A DNA stretch of 5,364 nt from NCBI GenBank assembly GCA_023420795.1, contig JAEZVM010000147.1, positions 1 through 5,364 on the forward strand, given 5' to 3'. This DNA comes from Pseudomonadota bacterium (lineage in GTDB: Bacteria; Pseudomonadota; Gammaproteobacteria; Burkholderiales; Burkholderiaceae_D). A program made the translations under genes and the position numbers. Positions within the stretch are counted from its first letter, which is position 1. The number at the start of each line of letters is the position of its first letter. Positions 1-4,163 of this stretch are shown here, piece after piece. The notes beneath the pieces were generated by a model, which saw only the letters and a list, made by a program, of their open reading frames with translations, ran no database searches and was not told the DNA's origin.

Positions 1-52
1 GGGCGTCGGTTGATCTGCCTGTTATGGCTTGGATACTATGCGATGGAAGGCA

Positions 53-349
53 CTACTGGCCGGATGCCTGATTGCGTACCCGCATGTTGTCGTAAACCTG
101 CTGCACGCCATCGACCTTCAACGCGGCTTGCCCCGCATCGTTTTTCTGCTTTTCAGTGTCGATGAAGCCGGACAGGATCACGACACCCTTGTGCGATTCG
201 ACATTGACCGATTTGGCGCTGCCGATGCCTTCCGTCTGCGCGATCTCCTGCTTCACGCGTGCGGACAGGCGGGCGTCCTGCGAGGGCTGCGGCGATGCGC
301 AGGCGCTCAGCACCAGCGCCGCTCCTATCAAAAGACCGGCTGTTTTCAT
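53..349 (-). CDS. BON-domain lipoprotein (OsmY-like), small
   Basis: A 98-residue exported lipoprotein with one BON domain. Residues 1-17 form a lipoprotein signal: a Lys after the start, a hydrophobic stretch and a lipobox LSAC with Cys17. Ala at position +2 favours the outer membrane. Residues about 25-94 match a BON domain, including the core GVVILSGFID, the helix with Gln/Lys/Ala, and the closing GVQQVYDNM. BON domains are known in OsmY-type periplasmic proteins and are thought to bind phospholipid or stabilise the envelope under osmotic stress; no enzymatic residues are expected. The ATG at 349 is chosen over the in-frame ATG at 370 because an AGGAG lies 6 nt upstream of it and the signal peptide then starts correctly. 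It sits 45 bp downstream of the lysine-rich small gene on the same strand, so cotranscription is likely. Family assignment is confident; the specific role is inferred. Confidence 0.92.
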   Translation of the reverse strand: MKTAGLLIGAALVLSACASPQPSQDARLSARVKQEIAQTEGIGSAKSVNVESHKGVVILSGFIDTEKQKNDAGQAALKVDGVQQVYDNMRVRNQASGQ

Positions 350-394
350 GACGACTCCTTTCTTCCTCATTGTTGATGGACTTCGTACCGCTCG

Positions 395-556
395 CTATGC
401 CGTCTTGCCCGTTGCCTGTTCCGTCCCGCCGCCGGATTGCTTGCCCTCCTTCTCCGTGCGCGTCTTGCCGGGCGGCGTACGCTTGGTGTTCTTGAATTCG
501 CTGTACTTCGTTCCTGCCTTGTCGGCTGGATACTTGTTCTTCGTGTTAATGGCCAT
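395..556 (-). CDS. Small lysine-rich hydrophilic protein, hypothetical (53 aa)
   Basis: This is a 53-residue ORF from the ATG at 556 to a TAG at 395. It is supported by an AGGA-type ribosome binding site about 7 nt before the start. It begins MAINTKNKYPADK and continues with YSEFKNT, then a Pro-Gly-Lys-Thr-Arg-Thr stretch and a Gly/Gln/Thr-rich tail. I count ten Lys and two Arg against five acidic residues, so it is strongly basic. It has no Cys, no Trp, no signal peptide and no membrane segment. Codon third positions are mostly G or C on this strand, with repeated AAG and ACG. The composition resembles small hydrophilic, probably disordered, stress-type proteins. I do not recognise a named family. 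Position directly before the BON lipoprotein suggests one transcript and a shared envelope or stress condition, but this is inference. A longer ORF in another minus-strand frame (367-594) is an Arg-rich shadow. Confidence 0.7.
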   Translation of the reverse strand: MAINTKNKYPADKAGTKYSEFKNTKRTPPGKTRTEKEGKQSGGGTEQATGKTA

Positions 557-735
557 CGCATTTCCTTTGCATGAAAAGTTGCGGTCAAAGCCATTAGTCG
601 CGCTGCAACTGCGAAGGTTTCATTAACGTCGCCCAGATCAGTTGCCTCGTTTCTTCATCAGAGAAGCGAATCGGCAGAAACGGTTATCCTTGTCGCCCGG
701 GTTTTCCGAAATGATTCTTGACGAAGAAAAGTGAA
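557..735. promoter_or_regulatory. Divergent intergenic region with three AGTTGC sites
   Basis: This gap separates the minus-strand small protein/BON pair from the plus-strand DMT gene, so promoters for both should lie here. The hexamer AGTTGC occurs at 577-582, again as its complement at 605-610 (forming an inverted repeat), and a third time at 640-645. I could not find a convincing sigma70 pair. For the plus-strand gene a poor candidate is TTGTCG near 690 with GATTCT 17 nt later. No small ORF with a credible ribosome binding site was seen here. Confidence 0.35.
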
Positions 736-1179
736 ATGAACACATGGTATGTAGTGCTCGCCGTTCTGGCGGGCGTGGTCCTGCCGGTGCAGGTGGGCGT
801 GAATACGACGCTTCGCAACGGCATCGGCAGTCCGATCGTGGCGGCGCTGGTTTCTTTCGCGGTGGGGTCGGTATGCCTGCTGGCGTATGCACTGGCCACG
901 CGCGCGGCATGGCCGACTGTGCAGATGCTGTCCAAGCCGCCGCTATGGGCATGGACGGGCGGCGCGCTGGGCGCGTTTTTTGTGGCGACCACCATCATCG
1001 TCGCGCCCAAGCTGGGTGCGGCGAACCTGGTGTGCCTGACGATTGCCGCGCAATTGCTCGCATCGCTGCTGCTGGATCATTACGGCCTGATCGGCTTCGC
1101 CCAGCATGGCATCAATACGACGCGCATCATCGGTGCTCTGCTGCTGATCGCCGGTACGGCGATGATCGTCAGGAACTGA
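736..1179 (+). CDS. DMT_YdcZ-family membrane protein (putative small-molecule exporter)
   Basis: A 147-residue integral membrane protein of the DMT_YdcZ (DUF606) group in the drug/metabolite transporter superfamily. About five hydrophobic segments are visible, at roughly 4-22, 33-54, 70-90, 95-113 and 130-146. Family hallmarks are PVQVGVNTTLR near 17-27, SPIVAALVSFAVG near 32-44, WTGGALGAFFV near 73-83, P-x-LG at 91-94, and QLLASLLLDHYGLIG near 106-120. The length equals the usual single-domain size for this family, so it is not truncated. Such proteins probably work as dimers; the substrate cannot be read from sequence. The ATG at 736 is preferred over the upstream in-frame TTG at 718 because the transmembrane segment starts directly after it. 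Its ribosome binding site is weak, a purine-rich GAAGAAAAG. It is convergent with the methyltransferase gene, 53 bp stop to stop. Confidence 0.88.
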   Translation: MNTWYVVLAVLAGVVLPVQVGVNTTLRNGIGSPIVAALVSFAVGSVCLLAYALATRAAWPTVQMLSKPPLWAWTGGALGAFFVATTIIVAPKLGAANLVCLTIAAQLLASLLLDHYGLIGFAQHGINTTRIIGALLLIAGTAMIVRN

Positions 1180-1188
1180 TGTCCGAGC

Positions 1189-1214
1189 GGCCCGCCGCAC
1201 ACATGCGGCAGGCC
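1189..1214. terminator. GC-rich stem-loop between convergent genes
   Basis: GGCC-C-GCCGC pairs with GCGGC-A-GGCC around the 6-nt loop ACACAT. This makes nine pairs with one C/A mismatch. It lies in the 53-bp gap between the stops of the DMT gene (plus) and the methyltransferase gene (minus), where a shared bidirectional terminator is expected. Neither side has a proper T-tract (plus side GTCATCTTCTG), so intrinsic termination would be weak. It may instead protect 3' ends or act with Rho. The structure is seen directly; its role is inferred. Confidence 0.5.
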
Positions 1215-1232
1215 GTCATCTTCTGCAAGGCA

Positions 1233-2066
1233 TTACTTCCGTTCGATCACGACTTCAAGATATTCGCTCGGCAGCACCAGCGTTTCATCGCCCGAGCGGT
1301 TGCGGCTTTCCATCAGCGCCGTCAGGTCCTGCGTGAATGCGGCCTGCTTGTCGGCATCAAGTGCGGCGAAAGTCTTGTTCATCGGGCCGTAATAGGTACG
1401 GAACACTTCGATCCAGTGCGCCGGCGAGCGATAGCGGAACACGAAATCACGGCTGGTCGTGCGGATTTCCTTCGCGGCGGCGCCGAACAATTCCTCCAGC
1501 CTTGCCTTCGTCCCCCACAGCGCCGGCGATTTGACGCCTGCGGCCGGCGGCACATACTTGCCGATGGTCTTGAACACCTGCCCGATGAAGCTGTCCGGTG
1601 TCCAGTTTGCCATGCCGATTTTTCCGCCGGGCTTGCAGACGCGCGCGAGTTCGGACGCCGCCTTTTCCTGATCGGGCGTAAACATCACGCCGAAGGAGGA
1701 CATCACTGTATCGAACGATGCATCCGGGAACGGCAGGTTCTCGGCATCGGCTTCCTGGAAGCGGATCATGTGGCCTTCCGCCTGCGCGCGCACGCGCGCC
1801 GCTTCGAGCAGCGCGGGAACATAGTCGGTCGAAGTGACGTCGCACCAGCGGCGCGCCGCGGCCAGCGTGGCATTGCCGTTGCCTGCGGCAACATCGAGCA
1901 CGCGCATGCCGGAGCGCAGGTCGAGCGCTTCGCACAGGTTTTCGCCGACGATCTGTATGGTGGTGCCGACCACGGCATAGTTGCCGGTTGACCATGCGGC
2001 CTGCTGGCGTGCCTTGACTGCAGCCAGGTCAATGGTGGGTGCGGAAGAAGAGAGGACTGCGGACAT
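1233..2066 (-). CDS. Class I SAM-dependent methyltransferase (Methyltransf_11/UbiE-like)
   Basis: A 277-residue soluble enzyme with a Rossmann-type class I methyltransferase fold. Motif I, the SAM-binding glycine loop, is VLDVAAGNGN at 56-65. The acidic end of strand beta-2 is Asp81 in STDYVP. The adenine-side motif EADAENLPFPDASFD lies at 105-119 with Asp107, and the post-motif ARVCKPGGKIGMANW lies at 141-155. The first 50 residues carry the AAWSTGNY region common to this subgroup. The C-terminal 120 residues, rich in aromatic residues (FVFRYRSPAHW, TYYGP), probably form the substrate pocket. The methyl acceptor cannot be named. The ATG at 2066 is chosen because CAGGAG precedes it at 7 nt and homologous sequence starts here. 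The open frame continues upstream to 2597, but that part runs antisense through the regulator gene. It is divergent from the AraC-family gene, which probably regulates it. Confidence 0.93.
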   Translation of the reverse strand: MSAVLSSSAPTIDLAAVKARQQAAWSTGNYAVVGTTIQIVGENLCEALDLRSGMRVLDVAAGNGNATLAAARRWCDVTSTDYVPALLEAARVRAQAEGHMIRFQEADAENLPFPDASFDTVMSSFGVMFTPDQEKAASELARVCKPGGKIGMANWTPDSFIGQVFKTIGKYVPPAAGVKSPALWGTKARLEELFGAAAKEIRTTSRDFVFRYRSPAHWIEVFRTYYGPMNKTFAALDADKQAAFTQDLTALMESRNRSGDETLVLPSEYLEVVIERK

Positions 2067-2264
2067 GATGATTCTCCTGAAAATATCCGCATCCCTGTCC
2101 GATGCGGAGGACGATAATGAAGTTGGTGCTTCATCTCGCTCCGGTTTGCATAGGCGGCGAGACGAGGCGCCAGTATCGATCCGTGCGCATTTCCGTTGAA
2201 TGACCGGGCGTCCGGCTTTCTTGTCCGAGACGCCGGATTTGCGCACATTCTCAAAGAGGCCGAT
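2067..2264. promoter_or_regulatory. Divergent control region of methyltransferase and AraC-family regulator
   Basis: This 198-bp gap should hold both promoters and the regulator's operators. Three inverted repeats are visible. TCCGCATC (2086-2093) pairs with GATGCGGA (2101-2108) around 7 nt, in the methyltransferase leader just before its ribosome binding site. ATGAAG (2117-2122) pairs with CTTCAT (2129-2134) around 6 nt. GGCGTCCGG (2207-2215) pairs with CCG-A-GACGCC (2225-2234), with one bulged A, ahead of the regulator start. The clearest -10-like hexamer for the minus strand is CATTAT (complement of 2113-2118), without a matching -35, which would suit an activator-dependent promoter. Symmetry is seen; operator function is inferred. 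Confidence 0.5.
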
Positions 2265-3302
2265 ATGGATGCCCTGTCTGATGTACTGCGTGTGGTGCAG
2301 CTCGACGGCGCGGTGTTTCTCAACGGCGAATTCACTGCGCCATGGTGTGTGACCAGCAAGGCGGAAAGCGAGCTCTGCGCCGCGTACCTGCCTTCTTTCG
2401 ACCGGGTGGTGTCCTACCACCTGATCACCGATGGTTCTTGCTGGGCAAGACTTGCCGATGACGAGCATTCGGCAATCCGCATAGAGGCCGGCGAACTGCT
2501 GGTGGTGCCGCAAGGAGAAATGCATTTTCTCGGCAGCGATCTGGCGCTGGAGCCGACGCGGTCGGAGCCGATGTTGGCCGAGCTTCTTGAGGCGCATCCG
2601 GGAGAAGTGATGCGCATCGTATTCGGCGGCGGCGGCGCACCCACCCGCATGGTATGCGGCTTTCTTTCATGCGATGAAGTGCTGAGCAATCCGCTGCTGG
2701 CCTCGCTGCCCCGGTTGTTCAAGATCGATGTAAGCAAGGGCCTGGAATCCGCATGGCTGGCATCCGCCCTCGGCTTTGCCGCAGCCGAAGCGGCCGATCC
2801 GCGCTCGGGCACGGCTAGCGTACTCGCCAAGCTCTCGGAACTGCTGTTCGTGCAGGCCGTGCGACGCTATATCGACACCCTGCCGGAGAGCGAGCGCGGA
2901 TGGCTTGCTGCGGTGCGCGACCGTTATGTCGGCCGCGCGCTGTCGCGCCTGCATGCGCAGCCGGCACATTCGTGGACCGTCGATGAACTTGCCGGCAATG
3001 TGGGCTTGTCGCGCTCGGCGCTGGCGCAGCGCTTCACCGACCTGATCGGCCAGCCGCCGATGCAGTATCTGGCGCGCTGGCGGCTACGCCTGGCCGCGCG
3101 CCTGCTGCGCGGCGGCAAGCCGCTGACCGAGGTGGCCGAGACGGTCGGCTACGATTCCGAGGCGGCATTCAGCCGCGCCTTCAAACGCGAGTTCGGACTT
3201 CCGCCGGCAAGCTGGCGCACGAGCCAGCAATCGCTGGCTGCACTGCCTGTTTCCCGGAACGAAAAAGGCGAGGCAATGCCAAAGAGATATTCCGGCATCT
3301 AG
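2265..3302 (+). CDS. AraC-family transcriptional regulator with N-terminal cupin-like domain
   Basis: A 345-residue regulator. Residues about 3-180 resemble the Cupin_6 (AraC-binding-like) sensor domain: DALSDVLRVVQLDGAVFLNGEF at the start in two overlapping stretches, His52, and GEMHFL at 84-89. The C-terminal AraC DNA-binding domain has two helix-turn-helix motifs. The first is TVDELAGNVGLSRSALAQRF near 238-257. The second is LTEVAETVGYDSEAAFSRAF near 287-306, followed by the signature KREFGLPPASWR at 307-318. A 27-residue tail follows. The ATG at 2265 is chosen because AAAGAGG lies about 6 nt upstream and this is where the conserved domain begins. The frame stays open to a TTG at 2196, but that stretch is not conserved-looking. 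The gene is divergent from the methyltransferase, the usual arrangement for local control; the inducer is unknown. Its TAG stop lies on the edge of a MITE-like repeat, without loss of coding sequence. Confidence 0.93.
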   Translation: MDALSDVLRVVQLDGAVFLNGEFTAPWCVTSKAESELCAAYLPSFDRVVSYHLITDGSCWARLADDEHSAIRIEAGELLVVPQGEMHFLGSDLALEPTRSEPMLAELLEAHPGEVMRIVFGGGGAPTRMVCGFLSCDEVLSNPLLASLPRLFKIDVSKGLESAWLASALGFAAAEAADPRSGTASVLAKLSELLFVQAVRRYIDTLPESERGWLAAVRDRYVGRALSRLHAQPAHSWTVDELAGNVGLSRSALAQRFTDLIGQPPMQYLARWRLRLAARLLRGGKPLTEVAETVGYDSEAAFSRAFKREFGLPPASWRTSQQSLAALPVSRNEKGEAMPKRYSGI

Positions 3303-3424
3303 AGCAGTTTTGGCCTGCCTGTACGCGAGCCAAGGTCGGGTCGAGAAGCGCAACCGTACGTGAGGCACGGTGAGCATCGCAGGCCCGAGATAGGCCGTGT
3401 ACGGTCAGGAGAAAACTGCTCTAG
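3299..3424. repeat. MITE-like non-coding element with perfect terminal inverted repeats
   Basis: CTAGAGCAGTTTT at 3299-3311 is the exact inverted complement of AAAACTGCTCTAG at 3412-3424. The arms continue imperfectly inward: 3299-3340 aligns with the reverse complement of 3384-3424 at about 33 of 42 positions, and two of the mismatches would be G-U pairs in RNA. A smaller hairpin, CGTG-AGG-CACG, lies at 3359-3369. If the duplicated target is TA inside CTAG, as known for IS630/Tc1-mariner elements, the element is 3302-3421 (120 bp) with a 10-bp terminal repeat GAGCAGTTTT. A 4-bp CTAG duplication, as in some IS5-group elements, would give 3303-3420. There is no credible ORF inside, so it would need a transposase in trans. 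It overlaps the stop codon of the AraC-family gene. Confidence 0.75.
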
Positions 3425-3455
3425 CCGGAGCACCTCCGTACTCATCAGGCCGGCC

Positions 3456-3707
3456 ATGCAAGGGATTTTTCCGAACACGCCTGTTTTTCCTTCCGCTGAC
3501 ATGGATGCAAGGCCGGTGCGCGAGTGGATCGTGCCGGCGCTTCTTCCGGCGCGCGACTATGTCCGCACACGCCGCGCTCTTCCGTCGGGAATGCCGGACT
3601 GCCTGGAAGTGCGGGTGATTCATTCTCCTGAAGGTGTCGAACGTTCCACTGCCGTCATCTATGGCGCGCGCGCCTATCTGATCCATTACGAGTTCAAGGC
3701 GCGATGA
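3456..3707 (+). CDS. Hypothetical small protein (83 aa)
   Basis: A short ORF directly downstream of the repeat element. The part from residue 16 onward looks coding: third positions are mostly G or C, and the sequence has regular hydrophobic/charged alternation, with REWIVPALLPARDYV at 22-36, then CLEVRVIHSP at 49-58 and TAVIYGARAYLIHYEF at 65-80. The C-terminal half is probably beta-rich. There is no signal peptide or membrane segment. The start is uncertain: ATG 3456 has only a CAGG nearby, while ATG 3501 (68 residues) has no clear ribosome binding site. The stop overlaps an ATG in ATGA (3704-3707), but the next gene more probably starts at 3803. I do not recognise the family. The repeat insertion 30 bp upstream may have separated it from its original promoter or from the regulator's transcript. 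Confidence 0.5.
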   Translation: MQGIFPNTPVFPSADMDARPVREWIVPALLPARDYVRTRRALPSGMPDCLEVRVIHSPEGVERSTAVIYGARAYLIHYEFKAR

Positions 3708-3802
3708 CGCGCCCGCTTCCGGACTCTTTGAAAATTTGCTCACCGGAACATTGCCGAACGGAAGCTGTCTATCCGCAAGTCAATGCTTTCAGGAGTGGAA
3801 CA

Positions 3803-4015
3803 ATGAGCAGGATTCGGGTGGGCGATACCGTCGCATTCCGGCGGGAGGTTGCGGCTAAATGCACATCGCAGGAGGTGAAAGAATTTCGCGGCGTGGTGAG
3901 CGGGATTGCAGGCGAGTGGTTATTCATCGACGAAGCATCCGGCAAGAGCAAGGTGATGCCAATCGCGAACATGGTACGGGTAGCCCCCAATGGCGTGATC
4001 CTGGAGCTGGTCTGA
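3803..4015 (+). CDS. Hypothetical small protein, probable SH3-like beta-barrel (70 aa)
   Basis: A 70-residue cytoplasmic protein with a clear ribosome binding site, AGGAG 7 nt before the ATG. The pattern is that of a small beta-barrel: RVGDTVAF at 5-12, then a charged loop with Lys/Glu, RGVVSGIAGEWLFIDEASG at 29-47 resembling a KOW or SH3-like turn, and VMPIANMVRV at 51-60 as closing strands. This shape is common in nucleic-acid or ribosome-associated small proteins, but no specific function can be assigned. It has one Cys and no export signal. The frame is open upstream to ATG 3704, which overlaps the previous stop. The added 33 residues look non-coding and the strong ribosome binding site decides for 3803. 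Being a gene is fairly certain; the fold is an inference from sequence pattern. Confidence 0.75.
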   Translation: MSRIRVGDTVAFRREVAAKCTSQEVKEFRGVVSGIAGEWLFIDEASGKSKVMPIANMVRVAPNGVILELV

Positions 4016-4079
4016 TCACAGTCGGCGCAATGCCGTACCGGAGACAAGCTCTTGACCCTACAGTCAGGCGGCATGGCTC

Positions 4080-4150
4080 TATTGACGATTATTAATAAAT
4101 CAGCATTCTGAACGGCATAAGATTTTTCAGTCCATATTTCCGTACATAAA
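4080..4150 (+). promoter_or_regulatory. AT-rich leader and likely promoter of the acylase gene
   Basis: This stretch is clearly richer in A and T than its surroundings, as expected for a promoter. TTGACG at 4082-4087 is a good -35 match. A -10 at the right distance is poor (CATTCT at 4104-4109, spacer 16). Further -10-like sequence, CATAAG at 4116-4121, is too far away. The ribosome binding site GGGAG at 4151-4155 follows, 8 nt before the ATG. The region is probably the promoter, but the exact hexamers are uncertain. Confidence 0.35.
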
Positions 4151-4163
4151 GGGAGACTGAAAG

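Noticed and set aside
1..52. Left edge of the window
   Set aside because: No gene end, terminator or repeat could be supported in this short stretch downstream of the BON gene.
367..594. 75-codon Arg-rich minus-strand ORF
   Set aside because: It is a shadow of the 53-residue gene in another frame. The real gene has a ribosome binding site and a better codon pattern.
744..1991. 415-codon plus-strand ORF spanning the DMT gene and the methyltransferase
   Set aside because: It is out of frame with the DMT gene and antisense to the methyltransferase. The product is Arg/His/Cys-rich with no domain, typical of a GC-rich shadow frame.
2196..2264. TTG start for the AraC-family regulator
   Set aside because: The 23 extra residues do not look conserved and cover an inverted repeat in the control region. 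ATG 2265 has a ribosome binding site and fits the domain start.
2067..2597. Upstream extension of the methyltransferase frame
   Set aside because: It runs antisense through the regulator's first codons. The conserved protein, with a good ribosome binding site, starts at 2066.
3360..3424. Group II intron domain V or intron remnant in the repeat
   Set aside because: GTGTACGG resembles part of domain V, but the AGC triad, bulge and stem length are absent, and the terminal inverted repeats point to a DNA element.
3715..3765. Inverted repeat GCTTCCG/CGGAAGC between the two small genes
   Set aside because: The 37-nt spacer and absence of a T-tract or promoter context make a terminator or operator call unsupported.
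3704..3802. N-terminal extension of the SH3-like gene coupled through ATGA
   Set aside because: The overlap with the previous stop is suggestive, but the 33 residues look non-coding and AGGAG before 3803 is much stronger.
4018..4077. Direct repeat ACAGTC-GGC beginning at 4018 and 4060
   Set aside because: The match needs an indel and mismatches and has no clear role; probably chance. ATGCCG/CGGCAT in the same gap has no T-tract and a long loop, so it is not called a terminator.
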